Below are positions 35,934 to 44,720 of a stretch of 64,000 bases of DNA, piece after piece (positions within the stretch are counted from its first letter, which is position 1; each line of letters starts with the position of its first letter). The notes below the pieces were generated by a model. It saw only the letters and a program-made list of their open reading frames with translations, was not told the origin of the DNA and ran no database searches. The DNA comes from Nocardiopsis kunsanensis DSM 44524 (GTDB lineage: Bacteria > Actinomycetota > Actinomycetes > Streptosporangiales > Streptosporangiaceae), in NCBI RefSeq assembly GCF_000340965.1, contig NZ_ANAY01000011.1, positions 124,001 to 188,000 of the forward strand, in the 5' to 3' direction. The position numbers were made by a program, and so were the translations under genes.

Positions 35934-36194
35934 ATGCTTCGTAAGTTCGGCGTTGCCGGTCTCATCGCTGGCGCCGCTCTCGGCGCCGTCCTCACCGCAA
36001 CTCCCGCGTCCGCCGGCCACGGCCACGAGTCGCACGGCGGGGACCAGCAGTACAACCAGAACCTGCAGGCCGTGCCGGTCCAGTCCTGCAACCTCGACGC
36101 TGCTGTCGGCCTGGTCGCCGTGAACGTGCCGATCCTGTCGCCCGACAGCACCGGCGACTGCACCAACGGCCCCGTGAGCACCAACATCGAGTAG
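35934..36194 (+). CDS. Chaplin/rodlin-like small secreted protein 2
   Basis: The 86-residue product has a signal peptide (MLRKFGVAGLIAGAALGAVL, cleavage near ASA-G) and a mature part starting GHGHESHGGDQQYNQNLQ, with the His-rich GHGHESH insertion absent from copies 1 and 4, then VPVQSCN and GDCTNGPVSTNIE. GAAAGG precedes ATG 35934. The mature region is nearly identical, also at DNA level, to copy 3 (about 36007-36073 matches 36541-36607). The first ATG of the longer frame at 35919 lies on the ribosome binding site and is unlikely. Confidence 0.8.
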   Translation: MLRKFGVAGLIAGAALGAVLTATPASAGHGHESHGGDQQYNQNLQAVPVQSCNLDAAVGLVAVNVPILSPDSTGDCTNGPVSTNIE

Positions 36195-36466
36195 GAGCCG
36201 GGTCCGGCCCGCGCCCGACCGAGCGCGGCCGCTCCACCCGCCGGTACACCCGTCCCCGGAACGGAACCGGCAGTCGCTCCCGCACTCGTCGACGCCGTCC
36301 GCGTCCGGGCACGGCGCACCCGTGCCCGGCCCGGAACCGGGGAGGCGGACCACCTCCCCGGACGCGCCGACCAGAGTCTCGAACAACCTTCCCGGGAATC
36401 CGCGGGTCCCGGCCGTCGTGCCGCAGGACCACGGATCCTCCACACACTCGATCAGGAGAGATCGCC

Positions 36467-36730
36467 ATGCTGCGCAAGATCACTGCCGCCGGTGCCATCG
36501 CCGGTGTCGCCCTCGGCGCCATGCTCGCCGCCACCCCCGCGTCCGCCGGCCACGGCCACGAGTCGCACGGCGGGGACCAGCAGTACAACCAGAACCTGCA
36601 GGCCGTCCCGGTCCAGCTCTGCAACACCGACCTGGCCGTGGGTCTGCTGGCCGGGGTCAACGCCCCGATCCTGTCGCCCGACAGCACCGGCGACTGCACC
36701 AACGGCCCCGTGAGCACCAACATCGACTAG
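36467..36730 (+). CDS. Chaplin/rodlin-like small secreted protein 3
   Basis: The 87-residue product shares its signal peptide DNA with copy 4 (MLRKITAAGAIAGVALGAML) and its mature part with copy 2 (GHGHESHGGDQQYNQNLQ, then GDCTNGPVSTNI). The central segment differs: LCNTDLAVGLLAGVNAPIL. AGGAGAGA precedes the ATG. The 270 bp between copies 2 and 3 carries no gene. The mixed ancestry of its two halves suggests gene conversion between the repeats. Confidence 0.8.
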   Translation: MLRKITAAGAIAGVALGAMLAATPASAGHGHESHGGDQQYNQNLQAVPVQLCNTDLAVGLLAGVNAPILSPDSTGDCTNGPVSTNID

Positions 36731-36740
36731 GAGCCCCCGT

Positions 36741-36986
36741 ATGTTGCGCAAGATCACGGCGGCCGGTGCGATCGCCGGTGTCGCCCTCGGGGCGATGCTG
36801 GCCGCCACCCCCGCCTCTGCGTCGCACGGTGGTGACCAGCAGTTCAACCAGAACGTGCAGCTCGTTCCGGTCCAGCTCTGCAACACCGAGCTGGCGGTGG
36901 GCCTGGTCGGCGCGAACGTGCCGGTCCTCTCGCCGCAGACAACGGGTGACTGCGTGAACGGCCCGGTCAGCACCAATGCCCAGTAG
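36741..36986 (+). CDS. Chaplin/rodlin-like small secreted protein 4
   Basis: The 81-residue product starts 10 bases after copy 3 ends, with GGAG before the ATG, so the two are co-transcribed. The signal peptide matches copy 3 and the mature part matches copy 1 (SHGGDQQFNQNVQLVPVQ, then TTGDCVNGPVSTN). Two cysteines are conserved. It lacks the His-rich insertion. It ends the array; a terminator-like hairpin follows. Confidence 0.8.
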   Translation: MLRKITAAGAIAGVALGAMLAATPASASHGGDQQFNQNVQLVPVQLCNTELAVGLVGANVPVLSPQTTGDCVNGPVSTNAQ

Positions 36987-37056
36987 GAGCTGATCCAGGG
37001 GCATCGCCCTCACCCATCCGGGGCCACGGCTCCGGTGTGGCCCTCGGGGCCACTCG

Positions 37057-37088
37057 GAAGGCCCTCCGGCGTGTGCCGGGGGGCCTTC
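37057..37088 (+). terminator. Hairpin terminator after the chaplin/rodlin-like array
   Basis: GAAGGCCCTCCGGC and GCCGGGGGGCCTTC form a 14-bp stem (one G-T pair) around a 4-base loop, 70 bases after the fourth gene. There is no T run, as is common in this high-GC group. Confidence 0.65.
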
Positions 37089-37135
37089 GCTCTGCCGCTG
37101 GGGATGATGGGCGCAACCACGCGAGGGAGGCGGCG

Positions 37136-37699
37136 ATGAAGCGCACGACAGCTCCGGTACTGCTGATGGCCCTGGCCCTGTGCCTGAGCTCTTGCACGGA
37201 CGAGGTCGACCCCGAAGGGTGGCAGCCGGGGGAAGGACCGGCCCCCAGCCCCACGGAGAAGGAGACCGAGGACGGCACCTACGTCTTCAACCGCTACCAG
37301 GACGAGCAGGGCTACCGCGACGAGAGCCCCGAGGTCTACGTGGCGACCCAGTTCACGAGCTTTTCCGATATGTCCTGGGACGAGTGGTCGGACGAGATCG
37401 CCCGGGGCAGCGGCAACATGGCCGGGAGCTGGTGCCTGAACCTGGACTGTGACGAGGACCCCTACCAGGTCGACGTGGAGCTGGGCGACCCGGTCGAGGT
37501 GGACGGGGTGTCCTACTTCTCCACCTACGAGGTCACCGACGCGGGGGACATGCCCGAGGACGTCCGTCAGGGGATGGAGGCCGCGGACGAGGGCCGTCTG
37601 ACCCTTCCGCGGGAGAGCGGCGGCACGGAGGCCCCCGACGACAGCTCCAGGACCCCCGACGAGGAGAGCAGCCCTGAGGACGAGAACGGCGGCGACTGA
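37136..37699 (+). CDS. Putative acidic lipoprotein
   Basis: The 187-residue product begins with a lipoprotein signal peptide (MKRTTAPVLLMALALCLSSC, lipobox LSSC with the acylated Cys at residue 20). The mature part is acidic, contains a central segment with two more cysteines (SWCLNLDCDEDPYQVDVELG) and ends in an Asp/Glu/Ser/Pro-rich low-complexity tail, DDSSRTPDEESSPEDENG. I do not recognise the family. GAGGGAGGCGGCG precedes the ATG. It sits between the small secreted protein array and the Wadjet-like operon but shows no clear link to either. Confidence 0.8.
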   Translation: MKRTTAPVLLMALALCLSSCTDEVDPEGWQPGEGPAPSPTEKETEDGTYVFNRYQDEQGYRDESPEVYVATQFTSFSDMSWDEWSDEIARGSGNMAGSWCLNLDCDEDPYQVDVELGDPVEVDGVSYFSTYEVTDAGDMPEDVRQGMEAADEGRLTLPRESGGTEAPDDSSRTPDEESSPEDENGGD

Positions 37700-37867
37700 C
37701 CCCGGCGCCCGGACGTGACCTTGGACTCGTTCGCCCGGGCGGGGAAACCGTCAAACTTCCAAAAAATATGGAACCCCTGTTCAGCGGTGGTGTCCGGGCC
37801 GTTTTCCCTGGGGCGGGAACGGCTGAAACGGGCGTGGTGACCGCGCGGGGTCTCTAGTCTGCTGAAG

Positions 37868-38785
37868 GTGGACATCAACCAGTGGACGGACAGCCTCGAC
37901 GACGACGGAACGGGCCCCGGCGGCACGCCGGCGCCCCGGCACGGCCGTGCCGCGCTGCTGCGCCTGGCCGCCTGGTTCGAGGAGGCCGGCCCCGATCGCG
38001 CGGACGCGCTGGCCTCGGCCGTCTACACACTCGACCCGGCCCGTCACCTGCACGGGCGTGTGGACGGGACGGTCGCGGCCACCACGAGCTGGTGGCAGGC
38101 CGCCCCGGACCACAGCACGGTCGTGGAACGCCCTGGGAACCGCCGCCCGGAACCGGTCCGTGACCACCGCGCCCAGCAGGCGCGCCTGCGCGACGCGGCC
38201 GAGTCCTCCGCGCACTGGCGCCGCGACGGGGCCGAGCAGATCCGCTCGCTGCTGACCGAGCCCACGGGCGAGGACGCGCAGCTGGAACTCACCGGGGCCG
38301 GCATGGAGGTCCTGACCGAACTACTGACCGCTGCCCTGGCCGTGGGGGACGCCGACGGGCGCCCCACCTCCGCCGGAGACCTCGAGTTCGGGCTGCGCCT
38401 GCACGTGCTGCCTTCCGCCGGGGCATCGGTGACGGTCTCCGGGGAGGGCGGCGACCTCACCCTTCAGGACCTGGGCCTGTGCGTGACACCCTACGAACAG
38501 GTCGACCCCGGCCCCTCCGAAGCGACCGGGGCCGCGGGCCAGGAGACCCGCCCCGAGGAGGAACCCGGGGTCTCCGGCCCCGAGGAGCCCGGAGCCGGGG
38601 AGGAGACCGGCCCCGAGGAGGGACACGCCCCCGCCACCGGCAACGGACCGGACCAGGAGGACCCCACCGCCGCTGACGAGGAAGCCCCGACCACCGGTAG
38701 CCTCCCCGGACCGGAACCGGACATCGAGACAACCGGTGCGATCGACATCCCGGCGCACCGAGACCACCGCCAGGAACGGGGGTGA
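37868..38785 (+). CDS. jetA: JetA-like (DUF2397/TIGR02677) protein, C-terminal half only, with acidic tail
   Basis: This 305-residue product matches only the C-terminal half of the JetA family (kleisin-like subunit of Wadjet, usually ~500 residues): an RAALLRLAAWFEEA helix, an ARHLHGRVD segment, SWWQAAPDHSTVVERPGNRR, and a LRLHVLPSAGASVTVSGEGG module. It then adds ~80 Glu/Pro/Gly-rich residues. The N-terminal winged-helix part is absent. An in-frame TGA at 37838 closes the frame upstream. TAGTCT at 37855-37860, seven bases before the GTG, looks like a leaderless promoter, so the short form may be a real gene, not debris. Its stop overlaps the jetB GTG. Confidence 0.72.
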   Translation: MDINQWTDSLDDDGTGPGGTPAPRHGRAALLRLAAWFEEAGPDRADALASAVYTLDPARHLHGRVDGTVAATTSWWQAAPDHSTVVERPGNRRPEPVRDHRAQQARLRDAAESSAHWRRDGAEQIRSLLTEPTGEDAQLELTGAGMEVLTELLTAALAVGDADGRPTSAGDLEFGLRLHVLPSAGASVTVSGEGGDLTLQDLGLCVTPYEQVDPGPSEATGAAGQETRPEEEPGVSGPEEPGAGEETGPEEGHAPATGNGPDQEDPTAADEEAPTTGSLPGPEPDIETTGAIDIPAHRDHRQERG

Positions 38786-40017
38786 CCACCATGGACGCAT
38801 ACGGTGAGGACTCCGCCCTCATCGGAGAACGCCAGGCCGCCGCGCGCGCCCTGATGCTCCGCCCCCTGCTCACCGTGGCCACCCACCCGGCCGACCTCGC
38901 GCTCGTGCGCACCCACGCCGAGTGGCTGATCCAGCGTTTCCAACGGGTGCTCGGATACCGGCTCACCATCACCGACGACCACGCCCGCCTGTACAAACGC
39001 GGAACCGGTGCGCTCGCCCCCGAACCGGTCCGGCGCGAGAGCGGGACCCGTTTCACGCCCCGCACCCACACACATCTGGCACTGGCCCTGGCCGTCCTTG
39101 TCGGGACCGTCGAGGACGGCACCGTCCAAGAACTCGCCGCCGCAGTGCACGAGGCCGCCCGGGAGGCCGGTGTGGACGCCGACCCCGGTCGCGGCGCGGG
39201 GGAACGCCGGGCCTTCGGGGCAGCCCTGCGCCACCTGGTGGGGCTCGGCGTGCTGACCGAACTCTCCGGCACCGTCGCCGACCACGTGGCCGACCCCTCC
39301 GCCGAGGTGGTCCTGCGCCCGCACACCCAAGCGGCCCGATCCGTGGCCGCGCACCTCCCGCGCCCCGGACAGACACCCGAGTCCTTCCTGGCCGAGGCCG
39401 ACGGGAGCGACCCCGAGGGGGACCAGGCGGGAGAGACCGCGCTGCGTCGCATGCTTGCGGAGGAGGCCGTGGTGCTGCGGGAGAACCTGCCCGACCGGCA
39501 GCGCGAACGGTTGGTCGCCCACCAGTGGCGCGCCGCCTCGGCCCTGCGCAACCTCTTCGGCTGCGACACCGAGATCCGCGCCGAAGGTGTGGCCCTGGTC
39601 ATGCCGGAGGAGGCCGTGGACGGTCACGGGTTCCCCTCGCAGGACCCGGTCGGCCGTGTCGCGCTCGCCCTCCTGAACCACCTGTCCGGACGTCTGGCCC
39701 CCGGACACCCGGCCACCTCCGTGCCCGTCCCCGACGAGGAGCTACGGGCCGCTCTGGAAGCACTGACCGGGGCCGACGCCCCGGAACGGGCCGAGTGGGA
39801 ACGCACCGCCGGCCCCGAGATCCCCGACCCCGTACGCATGCCCGCCCTCGTGACCGACCTGCTGAACCGGTGGGGACTCCTGCGCGGCGGCCCGGGAGAA
39901 CGGCATCTTGCCGCGGCGGCCGCCCGGTACGGAGCCGAGGCGGGCACGCGGGTCCCTCCGATCCCGGACAATGACGAAGACGGTGGCGAACAAGAAGGTG
40001 AGCGCGACCAGTGGTGA
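38782..40017 (+). CDS. jetB: JetB-like (DUF2398/TIGR02678) KITE-type subunit
   Basis: JetB proteins are winged-helix (KITE) dimers that bind the kleisin of SMC-like Wadjet complexes. The 411 residues follow the DUF2398 pattern: an early ERQAAARALMLRPLLT, HAEWLIQRFQRVLGYRL, LVGTVEDGTVQELA, HLVGLGVLTELSG, the VRENL-like VVLRENLPDRQRERL and a C-terminal ALVTDLLNRWGLLRG helix. It overlaps jetA by four bases (GTGA) and jetC by a few, so the three are one coupled unit. GTG 38782 or ATG 38791 could be used. Length is normal for the family. Confidence 0.9.
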   Translation: MTTMDAYGEDSALIGERQAAARALMLRPLLTVATHPADLALVRTHAEWLIQRFQRVLGYRLTITDDHARLYKRGTGALAPEPVRRESGTRFTPRTHTHLALALAVLVGTVEDGTVQELAAAVHEAAREAGVDADPGRGAGERRAFGAALRHLVGLGVLTELSGTVADHVADPSAEVVLRPHTQAARSVAAHLPRPGQTPESFLAEADGSDPEGDQAGETALRRMLAEEAVVLRENLPDRQRERLVAHQWRAASALRNLFGCDTEIRAEGVALVMPEEAVDGHGFPSQDPVGRVALALLNHLSGRLAPGHPATSVPVPDEELRAALEALTGADAPERAEWERTAGPEIPDPVRMPALVTDLLNRWGLLRGGPGERHLAAAAARYGAEAGTRVPPIPDNDEDGGEQEGERDQW

Positions 40018-43000
40018 CCCAGGAGACCAACGAGGCCCCTACGGCGTCTCCGGCTGAACCAGCCCGCGGAACCCCGCGTTACCGCCTCGAACGAGCGGGC
40101 ATCCGCAACGTCTGGCAGTACGACGACCACGTCCTGGACTTCGCCGAAGGGCGGCTGCTCCTGCGCGGCCGCAACGGAGCCGGCAAGTCCAAGGCGCTGG
40201 AGATGCTGCTGCCGTTCCTGCTGGACGGCGACCCTCGGCGCCTGGACACCACCGGCACCAACCGCACCAGTCTGCGTTGGCTCATGGCCGACGACCCCCG
40301 CGCCCGCGGTCCCGTGGACACCGACGGCGGTCCCGACCTGCTCGGCGGCTCCGAAGGATCCGCCGACGAAGGGACCGGGAACGAGGAGGCCCCCGAGGGT
40401 ACCGGCCAGGAGAACGGACCGCCCAGCCGCCTGGGATACCTGTGGGTGGAGTTCACGACCGAACGCGGCGACCGGGGCCTGGACGGAGCCGAGAACACAG
40501 AACCCCACACCTCCGGCCCGGGCGAACCCGGCCGCGAGGGCGCCCCACCCGCTCACCTGACGCTCGGCGCGGCCGTCACCGCCGTGGGCGAGGCCGACCC
40601 CCGCTGCGTGTTCTTCGTCACCGACCGTCGTGTCGGCCACGACCTCGACCTGGTCGTGGACGGCCGACCCAAACCCGTGGACCGCCTCCGGTCGGAACTG
40701 GGCGCCGACAACTGCTTCACCGGCGCCGTCCCCTACCGCAACCGGGTCATGCGCGACCTGTTCGGTATCGACGACCCCGTCCGCTACCGCAACCTCATCC
40801 ACCTGCTCTACCGGCTGCGCCGCCCCACCATCGGTGACCGCCTCGAGGCCGGCGAACTCGTCGGTGTGCTCTCCGAGGCCCTGCCGCCCATGGACGAGAC
40901 CGTCCTGGACGAGGTCGCCCGCAACATCGCCGACCTCGAACAGGCCCGTGAGGAGAAGGCGGCGCTCACCGAGACCCGTGATGCCGTGGAAGCCTTCCTC
41001 GGCGACTACCACGGCTACCTCGTCACCGTCCTGCGGGAGCGGGCGGCCGGGGTACGGGAGCAGCTGGAGGCCTGTGCCCGCCGTACCGAGGAGACCGAGC
41101 GCCTGCGCAGCGAACTCGACGGGCTCGTCACCGCCGAGGGCCAGGTCGCCGAGGAACGCGACCAGGCCCGCCGCACCCGCGACACCGCACGCGCCGACGA
41201 CGCCACCCTGGTCGGCGCCGGCGGGGGAGAAGCCGCAACGGGCGAGCAACGCCGCGCCTACGACGCCGCCGTCAACGCCTACATCCGGGCCGCCGAGGCC
41301 GCCTCGGTCGCGGCCGAGCACGCGGAGACCACCGAACGCCATTCCGTGGACCGCCTCGTGGAGGACGCGGGCAACGTCGGACGGGCCCTGGAGACACTGA
41401 ACCGCACCCACGCCGAGGCCGTACGGGCCACCGGCGCCGCGGGCCTGTCCCCCGACGCGCTGGGCCGGGTCCCCGAAACCGCCACGACCTCCCTCGCCCC
41501 CCGCGAGAGCAGCACCCGCGCCGACCTCCAGGGCCTGGAACAGGCCGTCGAACGCGCACCGGTGGAAGGGCTCGACACCGAGGTCCTGCGCGAACGCCTG
41601 GGGCTCCTGCACGACCACCTCACCGGTGCCGTGTCGGCCGCGGCCCGCCGAGCCGAACAGGCCGACCGGCTCACGGCCCTCATCTCCGAGGAGGCCGCCA
41701 CCGACCGCCGGGTCCTGGCCCTGACCAGCGAGGCCGAGAGCGCCGAAGCCGTCCTCGAGCACGCCCACACGCGCGAACAGACGGCCGTCGAGGCCCTGCG
41801 CGAGGAGAGCGCCGCCTACGCGGACGGGGTCCGTGCCTGGACCGCACGCCTGCGCGACCACAGCCACGCCCACGCCCTGGGGGAGGCCATCCACGAACTG
41901 GAGGCCTCCGTCGAACTGCCGCTGTCCGACACACTGCGGGTCCTGGAGCCCGAGGTCCCCGGGACCGTCGCGCGCCTGGCACACGACACCGTCGACCCCC
42001 TCCTGGAGGAACTGCGCTCGCGCCGCGACGTCGCCGTCGGCGAGGAGGGCCGCCTGTCCGACGAACTCGCCGAGCTCACCGACCGCCGCGACGGCGAGAA
42101 CGACCCCACGCCGCCGCGCCCGGGCTGGTCCACCGCGCCCCGTCCCGAGGGCGAGGGCCTGCCCTTCCACCTGGCCGTGGATTTCGCCGACGGGCTCAGC
42201 ACCCGGGAACAGGCCGGACTCGAGGCCGCCCTGGAAGCCAGCGGGCTGCTCACCGCATGGCTGCGTGCTGACGGCCACCTCTACGACCCCTCCACCCGCG
42301 ACCTCGTCCTCAGCCCGGCCCGCCAGGCCAAGGGACGCACCCTCCTCGACGTACTCGTACCGGTGTCCTCACCCGGCCAGGGCGTCAGCACCGAGACCGT
42401 CCGTTCCCTGCTCGCGTCGGTGTCCCTGCACTCGGTCGGCCAGAGTACGGAGGACAACGAGGCCAAGCACCGCCGCGACGAATCCGTGGCAACCGTCAGC
42501 TCCGTCTCCCTGACGGGCTCCTGGCGTCTGGGCGTGCTCGGTGGGGCCCACTTCAAGAGTGATCCCGAATACATCGGTGAGGCCGCCCGCAAACGCGGCC
42601 GCGACCGGGTCCGCGCCAACACCGACCGCCGTATGGCCATCGCCGAGGCCCTGCTCTCCGAGGCAGGGGAACGCCGCTGGGCGGTCGAGCAGTCCTACGC
42701 CGAGCTCCTCCGGGTCTCCCGGGACCTGCCCGACTCCAGCGAACTCGTACGCGCTTGGACCACCCTCCACCTCGCCCGTGCCGACGTCGCGACCGCCCGT
42801 GGCAACCACGAAGCCGCGCGCCGGGCCGAGGAGGAGGCCCGGGCCGAACTCCTCGACACCCGCGAACGCCTGCGCACGGCCGCCGCCGAACACACCCTGC
42901 CCACGGGCCGTACCGAACTCGACAGCACCCTGCGCGCCCTCGACCACCTGCGCGTACTGCTCACCTCGGCCCTGCGCTCCCTGGACGTGCTCGCCCGCGA

Positions 43001-44543
43001 CCTGGCCGGGCACGACCGCCACGTCGCCGCCTGGCGCCGTACCCGCGACGCCCGGGTGGCCGCCGAGGACGTCCGCGGCAACGCCATCGACGACATGATC
43101 ACCGTGCGTCGCCAGATCGAACTCGGGGACCGGGCCCGCTCGGTCGCCGGCGAACAGCTCGATGCCGCCCGTTCCCAGGTGCAGGGCCGCGCCGACGAGG
43201 CCGAACGCCGCCTGCCGGAACTGGAACGCGCCGCCCAACGCGCCCGCGACTCCCGTGTCGAGGCCGAGGCCCGCCTGGACATCGCCGGACGCGAGCTCAA
43301 CGAACAGATCGGCCGCGCCCTGGCCGCCGGCGACGAGCTCGCCGCCTCCCTGGCCACCGAGGGCGAGGGCCGGACAGAGGTCCCCGACGCCGTTCTGCTG
43401 GGCGCCGCAGGGCTCGACCGCCTCGCCGCCGAGGACTCCCCGCTCCCCGCTTACCTGCGGCCCCGTGCCGAGGACGAGGACGGCCAGGACACCGCCACAG
43501 CCCCGGAAACTCGCCTGGAACTGCTGGAGGCCCTCACCGCCCTGCTGGAGGAGGACCTGGCCGCGCAGGAGGAAGCACCGGAGGTCGACGACAGTTCCGT
43601 ACTCAGCAGCCGTGAGGAGCTGCACGAGCGCCTCACCTCCGCCGCGTGGGCCCATTCACGTACCGAGCTCACCGAACCCCGCGGCCTCAAGCGCATCACC
43701 GTGCACGACGAGGACGGCGACCACGACGTCACCGCCTACGCCGAAAGGCTCTCCGCCGCCTTCACACGTTCGGAGGAGACCGTCGCCATCGCCGAGGAGG
43801 AGGCCTTCGAACGCCACCTGCTCGGGGAGCTGGCCGGGCACCTGTCCCGCCAGATCGACGAGGCCCGCGCACTCATCGACACCATGAACGACGTGCTCAA
43901 GGACGTGACGACCTCCGCGGGCCTCGGGGTGCGCCTCGACTGGCGCCTGGCACCCGACGCGGGCGCCGACATCGAGGCGGTCGTGCCTCTGCTGGCCACA
44001 CCGCCGGAGGAACGCACCCGCGTGCAGACCACCCGTCTGCGCGACGCCCTGCGCCGGTGCATCGAGGCGATCCGCCGCCTCGACCCGACCGCCACCGGCG
44101 GTGCCCAGCTCCGTGCGGCCCTGGACTACCGATCCTGGTTCGCCTTCACCGTCCACGTCACCGACGGCAACGGTGACGAGCGGCGTCTGGGACACCGCAC
44201 GGCGCTGAGCCAGGGCGAACAGCGGGTCGTGGCCTACCTGGTGCTGTTCGCCGCGGCCGCCGCCCACTTCGACGCACTCGCCGCCCGCGCGCCGTGGGCG
44301 CCGAGACTGATCCTGCTCGACGACGCCTTCGCCAAGGTCGACGAACCCACGCACGGGCGCCTGCTCGGACTGTTGGTCGAGCTCGACCTCGACTTCGTAC
44401 TCACCTCCGAACGGGTCTGGGGTTGTTTCCCGAGCGTTCCCAGCCTCAACATCTACGAGTGCCTGCGTGACCCGAACGTGCCGGGGATCGCCACGCTCCA
44501 CTTCACCTGGGACGGGAGCCGACGGCGTCTGGTCGGTGTCTGA
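40011..44543 (+). CDS. jetC: JetC-like (TIGR02680) MukB/SMC-type ATPase
   Basis: JetC is the loop-extruding ATPase of Wadjet, which in known systems recognises and helps cut small circular plasmids. The 1510-residue protein has an N-terminal ATPase half (Walker A LLRGRNGAGKSKALE near residue 53, then LGYLWVEF), long coiled-coil arms rich in Glu/Arg/Ala (about 290-650 and 820-1230), a hinge between them, and a C-terminal half with signature LSQGEQRVVAYL near residue 1399 and Walker B RLILLDDAFAKVDEPTH near 1430. All ATPase residues look intact. GTG 40011 or 40014 starts it. No JetD nuclease gene follows, which is unusual. Confidence 0.92.
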   Translation: MVTQETNEAPTASPAEPARGTPRYRLERAGIRNVWQYDDHVLDFAEGRLLLRGRNGAGKSKALEMLLPFLLDGDPRRLDTTGTNRTSLRWLMADDPRARGPVDTDGGPDLLGGSEGSADEGTGNEEAPEGTGQENGPPSRLGYLWVEFTTERGDRGLDGAENTEPHTSGPGEPGREGAPPAHLTLGAAVTAVGEADPRCVFFVTDRRVGHDLDLVVDGRPKPVDRLRSELGADNCFTGAVPYRNRVMRDLFGIDDPVRYRNLIHLLYRLRRPTIGDRLEAGELVGVLSEALPPMDETVLDEVARNIADLEQAREEKAALTETRDAVEAFLGDYHGYLVTVLRERAAGVREQLEACARRTEETERLRSELDGLVTAEGQVAEERDQARRTRDTARADDATLVGAGGGEAATGEQRRAYDAAVNAYIRAAEAASVAAEHAETTERHSVDRLVEDAGNVGRALETLNRTHAEAVRATGAAGLSPDALGRVPETATTSLAPRESSTRADLQGLEQAVERAPVEGLDTEVLRERLGLLHDHLTGAVSAAARRAEQADRLTALISEEAATDRRVLALTSEAESAEAVLEHAHTREQTAVEALREESAAYADGVRAWTARLRDHSHAHALGEAIHELEASVELPLSDTLRVLEPEVPGTVARLAHDTVDPLLEELRSRRDVAVGEEGRLSDELAELTDRRDGENDPTPPRPGWSTAPRPEGEGLPFHLAVDFADGLSTREQAGLEAALEASGLLTAWLRADGHLYDPSTRDLVLSPARQAKGRTLLDVLVPVSSPGQGVSTETVRSLLASVSLHSVGQSTEDNEAKHRRDESVATVSSVSLTGSWRLGVLGGAHFKSDPEYIGEAARKRGRDRVRANTDRRMAIAEALLSEAGERRWAVEQSYAELLRVSRDLPDSSELVRAWTTLHLARADVATARGNHEAARRAEEEARAELLDTRERLRTAAAEHTLPTGRTELDSTLRALDHLRVLLTSALRSLDVLARDLAGHDRHVAAWRRTRDARVAAEDVRGNAIDDMITVRRQIELGDRARSVAGEQLDAARSQVQGRADEAERRLPELERAAQRARDSRVEAEARLDIAGRELNEQIGRALAAGDELAASLATEGEGRTEVPDAVLLGAAGLDRLAAEDSPLPAYLRPRAEDEDGQDTATAPETRLELLEALTALLEEDLAAQEEAPEVDDSSVLSSREELHERLTSAAWAHSRTELTEPRGLKRITVHDEDGDHDVTAYAERLSAAFTRSEETVAIAEEEAFERHLLGELAGHLSRQIDEARALIDTMNDVLKDVTTSAGLGVRLDWRLAPDAGADIEAVVPLLATPPEERTRVQTTRLRDALRRCIEAIRRLDPTATGGAQLRAALDYRSWFAFTVHVTDGNGDERRLGHRTALSQGEQRVVAYLVLFAAAAAHFDALAARAPWAPRLILLDDAFAKVDEPTHGRLLGLLVELDLDFVLTSERVWGCFPSVPSLNIYECLRDPNVPGIATLHFTWDGSRRRLVGV

Positions 44544-44720
44544 CCGACGGCAGCGGGGTGTGCCGGCCGTTCGGAGGGACGAGTGCCCGGGCATGCCGTA
44601 CCCGTCGGCCACGGCTGTTCTAGGCTGTGTCCGGTGGGCACCGTCCGTCGCACCGACGGATCCTCACGCAACTGGTCGAGTGCCCGCCGGGCGCACCCTG
44701 ACCCCGGTGCGAAGCGATCA

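Noticed and set aside
37700..37867. Search for the missing N-terminal half of jetA
   Set aside because: The 168 bp before the GTG has an in-frame TGA at 37838 and no similarity to JetA in any frame that I can see; it looks like a promoter region.
39624..42278. 884-residue open frame on the minus strand across jetB/jetC
   Set aside because: Gly/Val-rich shadow translation. JetB and JetC motifs on the plus strand are continuous through this region.
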